Assembly: GCF_050409585.1 (NCBI RefSeq)
Contig: NZ_JBNUPE010000006.1
Coordinates: forward strand, 1-64,000
Direction: 5' to 3'
Origin: Facklamia sp050409585
GTDB lineage: Bacteria; Bacillota; Bacilli; Lactobacillales; Aerococcaceae
DNA: 64,000 nt
The position numbers were made by a program, and so were the translations under genes. Position 1 is the stretch's first letter, and every line of letters starts with the position of its first letter. This document shows positions 37,858-47,841 of this stretch, in pieces. Under the pieces are notes generated by a model. That model saw only the letters and a program-made list of their open reading frames with translations. It was not told the origin of the DNA and did no database searches.

Positions 37858-40113
37858 ATGGAAATTGCAAATAAAACCGAATTAAATAAAGCATGGGATG
37901 GCTTTCAAGGAAGCAAATGGCAAAAAGAAATCGATGTTCGTGATTTTATTCAAGAAAACTATGCTTTATATGAAGGGGATGAAAGTTTCCTAGCAGATGC
38001 TACACAAAATACAAAAGATCTTTGGGACCAAGTGATGGATCTTAATAAAAAAGAACGGGAAGCAGGTGGCGTTCTTGATATGGATACTAAAGTGGTTTCT
38101 TCTATCACTTCTCATCAAGCAGGTTATTTAGATAAAGACAAAGAAGCAGTCGTTGGTTTCCAAACAGATGCTCCTTTTAAACGTAGCTTACAACCTTACG
38201 GTGGAATTCGTATGTCTAAGAATTCCTTAGAAGCTTATGGCTATGAGTTAGATCCAGAAACAGAACATATCTTTACACAATACCGTAAAACTCATAACCA
38301 AGGTGTTTTTGATGTCTATACCCCAGAAATGCGCGCTGCTCGCCGCTCTGGTGTTATTACCGGTCTTCCTGATGCATATGGCCGTGGTCGTATTATTGGT
38401 GACTACCGTCGTGTAGCCTTATACGGGGTAGAGCGTTTGATGGAAGAAAAGCAAAAAGATTTTGCTAACATCGGAAATGGTACAATGGATAACGATGTGA
38501 TTCAATTACGTGAAGAAGTTACTGAACAATACCGTGCTTTACAAGAATTAAAAGAATTAGGCGAAATTTATGGCTTTGATATTTCACGTCCAGCTGAGAA
38601 TGCAAAAGAAGCTTTCCAATGGTTATACTTAGGCTATTTAGCTGCCGTTAAGCAACAAAATGGAGCGGCTATGTCATTAGGACGTACTTCTACTTTCTTA
38701 GATATTTATATCGAACGTGACCTAGCTAAGGGCACATTGACTGAAGTCGAAGCACAAGAGTTAGTTGATCATTTCGTGATGAAATTACGTTTGGTTAAAT
38801 TTGCACGTACACCAGAATACAATGAATTATTCTCTGGTGACCCAACTTGGGTAACAGAATCAATCGCTGGTATAGGTTTAGATGGACGCCCACTTGTTAC
38901 TAAGAACTCTTTCCGTTTCTTACATACCTTAACAAACTTAGGTCCGGCTCCGGAACCAAACCTAACAATTCTTTGGTCACCATCATTACCTCAAGCCTTT
39001 AAAGAATATGCAGCTAAAATGTCGATTATATCTTCTGCTATTCAGTATGAAAACGATGAGATCATGCGTCCAGAATATGGTGATGATTATGCGATCGCGT
39101 GTTGTGTGTCTGCTATGCGTGTAGGTAAACAAATGCAATTCTTTGGAGCGCGTGCTAACCTTGCTAAGACATTACTTTATGCCATTAATGGTGGGGTAGA
39201 TGAAAAATCTAAAGCGCAAGTTGGCCCTCAATATGCGCCAATTACATCTGAATATTTAGATTACGATGAAGTTTTGGCTAAATATGATGATATGATGGAA
39301 TGGATTGTTGAGTTATATGTAAATACTTTAAATATCATCCACTATATGCATGATAAGTATTCTTACGAATCATTAGAAATGGCTTTACACGATACAAAAG
39401 TTCTTCGTACAATGGCAACTGGTATTGCAGGCTTCTCAGTTGCAGTAGATTCTCTATCTGCAATTAAGTATGCTAAAGTTAAAACTATTCGTGATGAAAA
39501 TGGTTTAGTGATTGACTACGAAATTGAGGGAGATTTTCCTAAATATGGAAATAATGATGATCGTGCGGATCAAATTGCTGTAGAATTATTGAAGAACTTT
39601 ATGACAAAAGTTCGTAAACATAAAACTTACCGTGATTCATTACAAACAACTTCAATTTTAACTATTACTTCAAACGTTGTTTATGGAAAGAAAACTGGTA
39701 ATACACCGGACGGACGTCGTGCAGGAGAACCATTTGCACCAGGGGCTAACCCAATGCATGGTCGCGATACCCATGGTGCTTTAGCTTCTTTACTTTCTGT
39801 GGCTAAAGTACCTTATGAGTACGCTTTAGATGGTATTTCCAATACCTTCTCAATTATTCCTAAAGCGCTTGGTAAAGAAGAAGCCACTCAAAAAGCTAAT
39901 CTAGCTAATATGTTAGATGGTTACTCGACAAGTGGTGGACATCACTTAAATGTCAACGTCTTTAACCGTGACACCTTATTAGATGCGATGGAACATCCTG
40001 AAGAGTATCCACAATTAACAATCCGTGTATCAGGTTATGCTGTAAACTTTATCAAGCTAACACGCGAACAACAATTAGACGTTATTAACCGTACAATGCA
40101 CGCTTCAATGTAA
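37858..40113 (+). CDS. pflB: Formate acetyltransferase (pyruvate formate-lyase)
   Basis: Glycyl-radical enzyme that splits pyruvate and CoA into acetyl-CoA and formate without oxygen. The 751-residue product has the catalytic Cys pair in IACCVSAMRVG and the radical site RVSGYAVNF, with Gly726 near the C-terminus. Many TTAGAAGAA-type codons and a strong promoter suggest high expression. It is followed by a hairpin, then by its activase gene. Its presence indicates mixed-acid, facultatively anaerobic metabolism. Confidence 0.98.
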   Translation: MEIANKTELNKAWDGFQGSKWQKEIDVRDFIQENYALYEGDESFLADATQNTKDLWDQVMDLNKKEREAGGVLDMDTKVVSSITSHQAGYLDKDKEAVVGFQTDAPFKRSLQPYGGIRMSKNSLEAYGYELDPETEHIFTQYRKTHNQGVFDVYTPEMRAARRSGVITGLPDAYGRGRIIGDYRRVALYGVERLMEEKQKDFANIGNGTMDNDVIQLREEVTEQYRALQELKELGEIYGFDISRPAENAKEAFQWLYLGYLAAVKQQNGAAMSLGRTSTFLDIYIERDLAKGTLTEVEAQELVDHFVMKLRLVKFARTPEYNELFSGDPTWVTESIAGIGLDGRPLVTKNSFRFLHTLTNLGPAPEPNLTILWSPSLPQAFKEYAAKMSIISSAIQYENDEIMRPEYGDDYAIACCVSAMRVGKQMQFFGARANLAKTLLYAINGGVDEKSKAQVGPQYAPITSEYLDYDEVLAKYDDMMEWIVELYVNTLNIIHYMHDKYSYESLEMALHDTKVLRTMATGIAGFSVAVDSLSAIKYAKVKTIRDENGLVIDYEIEGDFPKYGNNDDRADQIAVELLKNFMTKVRKHKTYRDSLQTTSILTITSNVVYGKKTGNTPDGRRAGEPFAPGANPMHGRDTHGALASLLSVAKVPYEYALDGISNTFSIIPKALGKEEATQKANLANMLDGYSTSGGHHLNVNVFNRDTLLDAMEHPEEYPQLTIRVSGYAVNFIKLTREQQLDVINRTMHASM

Positions 40114-40139
40114 ACTTTAAACAATTAATTAAAAACTTC

Positions 40140-40177
40140 AGAAAAAGGGACTGAATTTTATTTCAGTTCCTTTTTCT
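40140..40177 (+). terminator. Hairpin terminator between pflB and pflA
   Basis: AGAAAAAGGGACTGAA pairs perfectly with TTCAGTTCCTTTTTCT around TTTTAT. No second clear promoter is seen between it and pflA (23 bases), so pflA is probably expressed by read-through. Confidence 0.85.
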
Positions 40178-40200
40178 AAAAGTTAGATGGAGGAATTGAA

Positions 40201-40971
40201 ATGTCAGAAGTAGCACAAGCAATTAAAGGCTATGTTCACTCCACAGAAAGTTTTGGTTCAGTTGATGGACCGGGTATTCGCTTTATATCTTTTATGCAAG
40301 GTTGTCGAATGCGATGTGAATTTTGCCATAACCCAGATACTTGGAAGATGACGGGTGGCAAGGAATACAGCCCACAAGACTTATTTAATGAAGCCATTCA
40401 GTATCGTGCTTTCTGGGGAAATGAAGGGGGAGTCACTGTATCAGGTGGGGAACCCTTATTACAGATGGATTTTTTAATCGAATATTTCAAAATATGTAAG
40501 GCCAATGGAGTACATACAACCATAGATACTTGTGGCCAGCCTTTCACTTATGAAGAGCCTTTTTTTAGTAAATTTCAAGAACTGATGATGTATACGGATC
40601 TGCTTTTGTTTGATATAAAACATATCGATCGTCAAGGCCATATTAAACTAACCGGCCATCCAAATGATAATATTCTTGAAATGTCACGCTATTTATCAGA
40701 TATTAATAAAGCCGTCTGGATCCGTCATGTATTGGTTCCAACAAGAACGGATTTTGATGAATATTTATACCGTTTATCCGATTATGTAGCCAGTTTAAAT
40801 AACGTCTTAAAGTTTGAAGTTTTACCTTACCATATGATGGGTGTTTATAAATACACTGCATTAGGCTATCGATACAAATTAGAAGGTGTAGAACCTCCAA
40901 CTAAAGAAAGAGTCGAAAATGCCAACCGTATACTGCGCTGTGCAGAATATACCGGCTACCTAAAATCATAA
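40201..40971 (+). CDS. pflA: Pyruvate formate-lyase activating enzyme
   Basis: Radical SAM protein that installs the glycyl radical on PflB. The cluster motif CRMRCEFC (CX3CX2C) follows SVDGPGIRFISFMQG at about residues 20-42. VSGGEPLLQ and the DLLLFDIKH segment complete the SAM fold. Length 256. It follows pflB by 87 bases that contain a terminator hairpin, so it should be made at lower levels than its target. Confidence 0.96.
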   Translation: MSEVAQAIKGYVHSTESFGSVDGPGIRFISFMQGCRMRCEFCHNPDTWKMTGGKEYSPQDLFNEAIQYRAFWGNEGGVTVSGGEPLLQMDFLIEYFKICKANGVHTTIDTCGQPFTYEEPFFSKFQELMMYTDLLLFDIKHIDRQGHIKLTGHPNDNILEMSRYLSDINKAVWIRHVLVPTRTDFDEYLYRLSDYVASLNNVLKFEVLPYHMMGVYKYTALGYRYKLEGVEPPTKERVENANRILRCAEYTGYLKS

Positions 40972-40972
40972 T

Positions 40973-41022
40973 AAAAAAATCTGTAACCATTCAAATTTAA
41001 TGGGTGGCTACAGAATTTTTTT
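40973..41022. terminator. Terminator after pflA
   Basis: AATCTGTA-ACCA and TGG-CTACAGAATT form a long imperfect stem flanked by an A7 run and a T7 run. It would stop both pflA and the broken gene opposite. Confidence 0.75.
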
Positions 41023-41053
41023 AGCAATTTTTTCTAATTAGTAATTAGATCAA

Positions 41054-42204
41054 TTAACCGCCAACTAAGAATTTTGTAAAATAAGCGACAGCAATACCTA
41101 CATAGTTACCTACAGCTCCTGCTAAAACTCCTAAAATTAAACCACTATCAATAAGAGACTTCCAATTAGCTGCTGCTGCTGTTAGAGAAGCTGTTGGACC
41201 ACCGACGATACAACCAACAATTGAAAGAATCATGTATCCATATTCTATCTTAAATAGACGACAGATCAACAAGTGTAAAGTCAAACCTCCAACTAACATT
41301 CGAAAAACTAAAATGTCATGGTTAAGGTAGAACCTACAAATTGCTGCCAGTCAACTGCAAAACTAATAGTTGAAAAAACATTAAGGATAAGAAGAGTCCT
41401 AAATCTAAATTAGCACATAGTTTATTATTGAGCTAGACCGATAAAACGGTCGTTAACAAGATTAAACGAACAGCCTTCCAAATAGTCTCCGGCATGTAAG
41501 CTTTTGAAAATGCTGTAGTCAAAATATTTATACCAAAACCAATGGTTAATAGCTAAGCAGTTTCTCTAATGGACCACTCTTTATCTGACATCAATGCTTT
41601 CGTGTCACTAGTTGAAGGTTCTTCTTCACTTAAATGATAAGGCCAAAACTTTTCCCAAGCTTTTGAAGCTTTAAGCATAGCTGGCGCGGCGAGCATAAAG
41701 TTTGTTAAAGGGGTAGCAATAACGTAATCTGACGCGTTAGCAGCCGCAATGGTTTGATGACTAGCATCTAAAACTGTTGCAATAGTCGTTAAGTTAGGAG
41801 TACCACCAGTGTAGGTCGCAACAAACATCCCAGCGATCTTTTATCCTTCATCCATATAAGGGGAAAAATGAAGGCTAAGATAGTTGCAATCACCATAAGA
41901 GATAAAATACCTGAACTTAAAGCAATCACCGGATTTTTACTTTTTCAACTCAACTAAATCCATACTTAGCATGCAAATAATAATACTGACGGGAACTAGA
42001 AGTGAACTTATAGCATTATACACTTTATGACTGATAGGCACGACTCCTGTATTAGAAAAAATAATTCCAATTATAACAACAGTCAGGACCGGTCCTAACG
42101 ATTTAAAAACTTTGTATCTTTGCAAGAATAACGCAACTGCGATCATGGATAAAACAATGAAAATAAGACCATTAGTTCTAGTTAAAACGCATCCACACAA
42201 TCAT
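41054..42204 (-). pseudogene. Broken DUF819 family membrane protein
   Basis: Remnant of a polytopic membrane protein of the DUF819 (YjcL-like, PF05684) family. Segments fall in different frames. The N-terminal helices are at about 42200-41937. The middle, with ATYTGGTPNLTTIATVL, is at 41828-41553. The C-terminal IVGCIVGGPTASLTAAAA and GAVGNYVGIAVAY are at 41299-41054. Reading between them gives an in-frame TAG near 41552 and further stops and frame changes in 41300-41460, including one that splits FAVDWQQFVGSTLTMTF from the final part. It cannot make a full protein. Decay looks recent, because long stretches still translate. Confidence 0.88.
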
Positions 42205-42454
42205 GCCTTTATTATTTCTTTTATAATTCTACCATAAGTAGAAAAACATAATATTAAATTGTATTATCAATATAGCTAATCTATATTAAAGCAAAAGCCT
42301 ATAATCTAACTAAATAATCATGTAAAAATTTTTGAAAATATTTATTATTTTTATCTTTTTAAAAACTTACTTTAATTATCCTATGTCAATAAGGATTCAA
42401 AAATTTATTAAAAAGTGATAAACTTAGACTGTAATTTAATTTAGGAGGATAAAT

Positions 42455-43384
42455 ATGACAAAATACTTAGTTTTTGGGCATAAAAAGCCAGATACAGATA
42501 CTATTGCTTCAGCCATCGCTTTTGCCTATTTCTTAAAGCAAGAAGGACACCAAGCAGAAGCAGTCGCACTGGGTGAAATATCAAGTGAGCCAGCTTTTGC
42601 TTTAGAAAAATTTGGTATCCAACCACCAAGAATTATTAATACAGCTGCTAATGAAGTGAGCCAAGTTGCTCTAGTGGACCACAATGAGCCACAACAATCA
42701 ATAGACGATATTGATCAAGTTCAAATTGATTATGTCATTGACCACCACCGCATTTCAGGCTTTAATACAGCTCAGCCTCTTTATTACCGTGCGGAGCCCT
42801 TAGGGTCAACCGCCAGTATTCTTTATAAGATGTTTCAAGAATATGGCTATGAAATTCCAGCAGATATTGCCGGCATGATGTTATCTGCTATTATTTCAGA
42901 TACCTTGTTATTCAAATCTCCAACAACAACCGAAAAAGACAAGGAAATCGCTGAAAAATTGGCTGAAATAGCCCAAGTTGATATTCAATCATATGGTTTA
43001 GAATTTTTAAAGGCTGGAGCTGATCTTAGTAAGCAATCGGATGAGGAAATTGTTGATGGGGATGCTAAAAACTTTGTCATGAACGATCAAAATATTCGTA
43101 TTGGTCAGACAAACATTATCGGCTTTGACGAGATTTTAAGTCGTAAAGAAAATCTTTTAAAAGTAATGGAAGATAAGCGAAAAGAAATGAATCTTAAACT
43201 CTATGTGCTAGTGATTACGGATGTCTTAGAATCCGATTCTATTGGTTTGGTGGTAGGGGCGGATATTAGTGTTGTAGAGGCAGCTTTCAATACTAAAGTT
43301 GAAGATCATCAATTTGATTTACCAGGAGTAGTTTCACGTAAGAAACAAGTGGTTCCTCCATTAACAGCAGCATTTAACAAATAA
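42455..43384 (+). CDS. ppaC: Manganese-dependent inorganic pyrophosphatase
   Basis: Family II pyrophosphatase of the DHH superfamily, which drives biosynthetic reactions by removing PPi. The 309-residue product has FGHKKPDTDTIASAIA at the N-terminus, LVDHNEP, the DHH motif VIDHHRISGF (about residue 91) and the C-terminal SRKKQVVPPL substrate site. AGGAGG precedes the ATG. The 42205-42454 upstream region is AT-rich with no gene seen. Confidence 0.97.
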   Translation: MTKYLVFGHKKPDTDTIASAIAFAYFLKQEGHQAEAVALGEISSEPAFALEKFGIQPPRIINTAANEVSQVALVDHNEPQQSIDDIDQVQIDYVIDHHRISGFNTAQPLYYRAEPLGSTASILYKMFQEYGYEIPADIAGMMLSAIISDTLLFKSPTTTEKDKEIAEKLAEIAQVDIQSYGLEFLKAGADLSKQSDEEIVDGDAKNFVMNDQNIRIGQTNIIGFDEILSRKENLLKVMEDKRKEMNLKLYVLVITDVLESDSIGLVVGADISVVEAAFNTKVEDHQFDLPGVVSRKKQVVPPLTAAFNK

Positions 43385-43434
43385 AATGAATTCCAGCCCT
43401 CAACTTTATATTAAAGTTGGGGGCTGGAATTCAT
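43385..43434. terminator. Long bidirectional hairpin terminator
   Basis: AATGAATTCCAGCCC and GGGCTGGAATTCATT pair perfectly; TCAACTTT/AAAGTTGG extends the inner stem. It separates convergent ppaC and rqcH and touches the rqcH stop. Confidence 0.9.
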
Positions 43435-45146
43435 TATTCTTTTAATGAAAGACGTTTAATAACAGATGCCTGAGGTGTCACATAAAGTGTTTTTTGGCCT
43501 TCATAAATAACGAAGCCAGGTTTAGAACCGTTAGGTTTCTTTAAATGTTTAACTTGGACGTAATCAACAGGCACATTAGCAGATTGTGAAAATTTAGAAT
43601 AATAGGCCGCTAATTGAGCAGCTTCTACAAAGGTTTCTTCACTAGGTTTATCACTTTCGATAATAACGTGGGCACCAGGGATATCCTTTGCATGAAGCCA
43701 CCAATGGTTTTTAGATGCTTTTTTGAGGGATAAGTCGTCATTTTGTTGATTGTTTCTACCGACATAAATCATGACACCATCACTAGATTTAAAGCGACGG
43801 GGTTTAGATTGGTTTTTTGCTCGCTTTTTACTTGAAGAAGGCTTCTGTCCCACATAGCCTTCATTAATTAATTCTTGCTTAATCGATTCAACATCTTCAA
43901 GATCAGCTTGCTTAAGTTGGACTAAAATACCTTCTAAATAATCAATCTCAGCGCGGGTTAAGCTTTCTTCACGATTAATATATTTGAGAGCATCCCGATA
44001 TTTTTGATACTTTTTAAAGTAAACTTGAGCATTTTCAACAGCATTTAATCGAGGATTTAATTGGATATCCATTGGCTCGTCATTATTATAAAAATTAGCC
44101 AAGGTCACCTGGTATTCCTTATCATTAATTTGATAGGCAAAGGCATTTAAAAGTTCACCTTTAATGCGATAGTCATCAGCACTTGCTGCAACATGTCGGT
44201 CAATTGAAAGTTTTTTCAATTTTTTTTGATTTTTATCAATCACTTGCTTTAATTTATGAATAATATTACCCGATAATTGCTTGACCCTATCTAAATGAAC
44301 CTTTTGGTGAGAATATGCATAAATTAATTCGGAAAGAGAATCGAAGGCCACTTCTGTTCCTGGTAAATTTGCCAATTTAAAAGCATAGAAATAAACATTT
44401 TTTTCCGTTTGATAAAGAGTAGGAGAGGGGAATTCAATGGCTGATTTTACTCTTTCTAAACTGGCCAAACTAGATAGATTCCCACCTTCATCAGACATCC
44501 AAAAAGCAATCTCTTGTGCAAGAAGTTTTCCCATTCCTTGTACGCATTGGAAGGCTCTCCCTTCTCTTAGAATCGCTTCATTCTGATGACTAAATTCAAA
44601 CAATTGAGAATCATTCAATTCAAATAAGTTTACTTGTTGTCTGTTGCGGGGAGGTCGCTTGAATTTTGCTCCTGGAGTGAGTGAACGATAAGCGTTTTGA
44701 CTATCTGGAACATGCTTAATACAATCAATAATGGTTTGTTTATTCTGGTCGACTAGAAGGATATTTGAGTGTCGCCCCATCAATTCAAAGGTTAGCAGGT
44801 ATTCTTGGTCAACACCTATTTCATCACGACCGGTAAAATAGAAATCAATAATCCGATCGTTCTCATATTGCTTGATATCAATAATGAAGGCAGATTCCAA
44901 GTATTTTCTTAATAACATGCAAAACATAGGGGCCTGTTGTGGATTGGCTGATTTCTCTTGAGTTAAGTATAAAGAAAAATAATTCGGGTGAACCGAGGCG
45001 GCTAGGCGATGATTGGTTCGGTTAGCACGTATAACTATTTGTAATTCTTGTTCAAAGGGTTGGTAAATTTTATGTACACGTCCTGCTTTTAATTGTGATC
45101 GTAACTCTTCTACTAAAGCTCGTGTAAAAAATCCATCAAATGTCAT
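43434..45146 (-). CDS. rqcH: Rqc2/NFACT family protein RqcH (fibronectin-binding protein A homologue)
   Basis: Ribosome quality-control factor that adds C-terminal alanine tails to stalled chains on 50S subunits; the family was first named FbpA for fibronectin binding. I choose ATG 45146, about 5 bases after GAGGAG, not the upstream TTG 45161; the product is 570 residues. N-terminal NFACT-N begins MTFDGFFTRALVEEL, a coiled coil spans about 280-440, and the NFACT-R domain contains IYVGRNNQQNDDL and HWWLHAKDIPGAHVII. Confidence 0.93.
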   Translation of the reverse strand: MTFDGFFTRALVEELRSQLKAGRVHKIYQPFEQELQIVIRANRTNHRLAASVHPNYFSLYLTQEKSANPQQAPMFCMLLRKYLESAFIIDIKQYENDRIIDFYFTGRDEIGVDQEYLLTFELMGRHSNILLVDQNKQTIIDCIKHVPDSQNAYRSLTPGAKFKRPPRNRQQVNLFELNDSQLFEFSHQNEAILREGRAFQCVQGMGKLLAQEIAFWMSDEGGNLSSLASLERVKSAIEFPSPTLYQTEKNVYFYAFKLANLPGTEVAFDSLSELIYAYSHQKVHLDRVKQLSGNIIHKLKQVIDKNQKKLKKLSIDRHVAASADDYRIKGELLNAFAYQINDKEYQVTLANFYNNDEPMDIQLNPRLNAVENAQVYFKKYQKYRDALKYINREESLTRAEIDYLEGILVQLKQADLEDVESIKQELINEGYVGQKPSSSKKRAKNQSKPRRFKSSDGVMIYVGRNNQQNDDLSLKKASKNHWWLHAKDIPGAHVIIESDKPSEETFVEAAQLAAYYSKFSQSANVPVDYVQVKHLKKPNGSKPGFVIYEGQKTLYVTPQASVIKRLSLKE

Positions 45147-45185
45147 CGTCTCACTCCTCAAAAATGTCTGTTATTTATTATAAAA

Positions 45186-45220
45186 CAAATAGGCCCTTTA
45201 AGCTAGTAAGGGCCTATTGA
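45186..45220 (-). terminator. Terminator after the AraC-type gene
   Basis: AATAGGCCCTT pairs perfectly with AAGGGCCTATT around 9 bases. On the minus strand it is followed by TTGTTTTAT, separating the regulator from rqcH. Confidence 0.8.
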
Positions 45221-45245
45221 AGTGATTTCTTTACATAGAAATGAA

Positions 45246-46415
45246 TTATTTCACTATTGATTTGGCATAGTTAGAAGGACTAATACCAAATTCTTTCGAA
45301 AAAGCTCTTGAAAAATATTGGATGGAACCATATCCTAATTCATTAGCGATTTCAGAAAGAGTCATTTTAGATTCATGAATTAATAGCTTACTTTGTTTTA
45401 AACGTAAGCTGTTAATGTATTGTTTAGGGGTTTGTCCTGTATATTTATTAAATAAGCTTTGGAGGCTGGAGCGAGAAATATTGAAGACTTCTACCAGATC
45501 ATTTACTTGATGAAGCTGACCGACATTCTCTTGGAGAAAATCAATGATTGATTGGAACAAGTCATTTTCATAATTTTCTCGCATGGAGGTAGACCTTTCA
45601 GTTTCTGTTTTATTCTCACCGTTGTGAATTTGCGTAAGTATTAATTGGAGACTTGTGACCATTTCATCATAATAGAAAGGACATTTATCCTCAGAAATAG
45701 CCGCTAAATTGACCAAGCGACTTACAAGTTGAATTTGACGATGACCAAGATGAATTGGCCTTTGAGCGATCGATTCGGCTAAGCCTTGACCAGAAAATAA
45801 AATGGAAATCAGTGTAGTCATCCCTTCTTCTTTAAAGGCAATTTGATTTTTTTGTCCTGGAAAAATTAACCAGGCGGAATTTTTTGATAAAAGAATCTGC
45901 TTATTATAGCTTACTTCTATCGAAGCTTGTCCTTGATCGACGATAATTAACTCATAGTAATTTTGTGGATGGTTGAGTATCCGTTCACCGCTTGAGTAGA
46001 CTTGGTAATCAAGACCGAAGACATTTTCAATTTTAAGGCGTTTTATTTCTTTTTCTACCTTTATAGCTTCTTTTAAAGTAATAATTTGTGGTTCTTCATT
46101 TTGGCTGGGTTCCAAATAAAGTTTACATTCTGCAGTTAGAGAGAGTGTATTAAAGTATACACCCGCATTAAGCTGAACCGCATTTTGTAAGATAAAAAAT
46201 TGAAAGGATTCTTTTTTATCTGGAGTATCCGTCATCACTAATAGAGCTAATCCTTTATGTTCAGTTAGGATAACTGGCTTATTAAAACGTAGTAGAGCTT
46301 GTGATCGATCCCTTTTAATGGTTACTAAACGATTAAAGGGTTTAATTTGTTGGTGGTTAGTCTTGACGGAGGTAAAATATTTCGAAGTGGCGTTCTTGGT
46401 CGATTGCTTATACAT
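45246..46415 (-). CDS. AraC family transcriptional regulator
   Basis: 389 residues. The C-terminal 100 hold two helix-turn-helices: VNDLVEVFNISRSSLQSLFNKY and LSEIANELGYGSIQYFSRAFSKEFGISP, the AraC/XylS signature. The long N-terminal part (about 280 residues) has a beta-rich, cupin-like ligand region around YELIIVDQGQASIEVSY. The ligand is unknown. It is divergent from the CapA-like gene with a 200-base intergenic region that contains an AACTTAT/ATAAGTT dyad (46516-46535), so it may control that gene. Confidence 0.88.
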   Translation of the reverse strand: MYKQSTKNATSKYFTSVKTNHQQIKPFNRLVTIKRDRSQALLRFNKPVILTEHKGLALLVMTDTPDKKESFQFFILQNAVQLNAGVYFNTLSLTAECKLYLEPSQNEEPQIITLKEAIKVEKEIKRLKIENVFGLDYQVYSSGERILNHPQNYYELIIVDQGQASIEVSYNKQILLSKNSAWLIFPGQKNQIAFKEEGMTTLISILFSGQGLAESIAQRPIHLGHRQIQLVSRLVNLAAISEDKCPFYYDEMVTSLQLILTQIHNGENKTETERSTSMRENYENDLFQSIIDFLQENVGQLHQVNDLVEVFNISRSSLQSLFNKYTGQTPKQYINSLRLKQSKLLIHESKMTLSEIANELGYGSIQYFSRAFSKEFGISPSNYAKSIVK

Positions 46416-46576
46416 GGTAAACTCCTTTCTGCTTCTTATGTCTATTATATCTTAATTAGGATAAAAGCACTATTAATCTTTAGAAGTTAAAATTGTTCTA
46501 AAAATTATCTAAATTAACTTATATTTAAATAAGTTCTTTTAATTCAATGAAGCTAGAGTAAGAAGGTTTTGTTTGT

Positions 46577-46582
46577 TATAAT
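46577..46582 (+). promoter_or_regulatory. -10 element before the CapA-like gene
   Basis: TATAAT at 46577-46582 is 33 bases before the start codon. No good -35 is seen, which would fit an activator-dependent promoter. An AACTTAT-N6-ATAAGTT dyad is centred about 55 bases upstream. Confidence 0.45.
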
Positions 46583-46615
46583 ATATTTAAAATTTCAGAT
46601 AAAGTAGGTAATGTG

Positions 46616-47761
46616 ATGAAAAGAATAAATCGAATTTTGAAGTATGTGTTCGCTATTAACTTCTTTGGGATGATTCTCTTTATTTCTAAGCCATTTTTTA
46701 CGAGAGTTTATGCAGAAGAAGAGGTTAGGGCTGAAGAAACTCAAGCAGTCAAAGAAGATACTAAAGTAAAATATGTAACCATTCGATCAATTGGCGATAT
46801 TTTATTACATGATAGTGTTTATTGGAGTGCCCAAACTGGTTCAACGAGTTATCAATTTGATCCAATGTTTAAAGAAGTGGCAAAATATGTCGCTAATGCT
46901 GATATCACGACAGCCAATATGGAGACCTTGGTGGCCGGAAATCAAATGGGAGTATCATCTTATCCTTTCTTCAATGTTCCAGATCAAATTGTCGATAGTC
47001 TATTAGCGATGGATGTAAATATTGTTTCAACCGCCACTAACCATACCATGGATTTCGGAGCTAAGGGGGCGCATCTTTCATTAGAAATTCTTAAAAATAA
47101 GAAAATGGAATATGTCGGATCCTATTCATCTTGGGACGATTACAACCGTCTACGGATCATTGAAAAAAATGGCATTCGAGTAGGATTTTTAAATTATACT
47201 TATGGTACGAATGGTAACCCAATTCCTCAAGATGAAAGATACTTAGTGACTCTGATTGATGAAGAACTTATCCCATTAGAAATTCAACATTTAAAAAGAC
47301 AATGTGATGTAGCTATCGTTATTTATCAATTTGGCGAAGATGCTTTTTTACCAGTTGATTCTCAAATTAGATTAACTCAATTGGCTATTGATGCAGGAGC
47401 AAACTTTGTTCTAGGAGGACATTCTCACATTATGCAACCCATGAAACGTTTTAACGATCATCAAGGTGCTTGGTATTCTCATGGTAATTTTTTGTCTGGC
47501 CAAGTAAGAGCATATGAAAAAGTCGGTGGAATTGGAGAGTATACCTTTAAGATGGATGTTGATGGAAAAGTTACTTTAGATTCTATGCGATTGATGCCAA
47601 CTTATAATGTTGGCTATCCAGAATGGTCTTTTTATCAAGTAATTCCATTAGCAAAGGCTCAAGACTTTGGTCTGTGGAACGGTGATCGTTTATATGAAGA
47701 AGTAGAGCAACGATTCACTAACTATGAAAAAGACCTTGATTTTGTACCTTATTTAGATTAA
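46616..47761 (+). CDS. CapA family protein (poly-gamma-glutamate type)
   Basis: Secreted or membrane-anchored metallophosphatase-like protein of the CapA/PgsA family. An N-terminal membrane or signal segment (about residues 8-33, ending VYAEEE) is followed by SIGDILLHDSVYW, NMETLVAG, STATNHTMDFG, GGHSHIMQPM and YSHGNFLSGQ, which form the metal site. Family members take part in poly-gamma-glutamate capsule export, but no pgsB or pgsC is nearby, so the substrate is open. GTG 46613 and ATG 46616 are both possible; 381 residues from the ATG. Confidence 0.85.
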   Translation: MKRINRILKYVFAINFFGMILFISKPFFTRVYAEEEVRAEETQAVKEDTKVKYVTIRSIGDILLHDSVYWSAQTGSTSYQFDPMFKEVAKYVANADITTANMETLVAGNQMGVSSYPFFNVPDQIVDSLLAMDVNIVSTATNHTMDFGAKGAHLSLEILKNKKMEYVGSYSSWDDYNRLRIIEKNGIRVGFLNYTYGTNGNPIPQDERYLVTLIDEELIPLEIQHLKRQCDVAIVIYQFGEDAFLPVDSQIRLTQLAIDAGANFVLGGHSHIMQPMKRFNDHQGAWYSHGNFLSGQVRAYEKVGGIGEYTFKMDVDGKVTLDSMRLMPTYNVGYPEWSFYQVIPLAKAQDFGLWNGDRLYEEVEQRFTNYEKDLDFVPYLD

Positions 47762-47841
47762 CTCTATAAAGGATAGCATCTTTTTGCTCTCTATTCTGTA
47801 TTTACAACTAGTTACTTACAAAATAGAGGATTGGGTGAATT

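Noticed and set aside
46616..47761. Poly-gamma-glutamate capsule operon
   Set aside because: Only the CapA-like gene is present; pgsB and pgsC partners are not adjacent, so capsule synthesis cannot be claimed.
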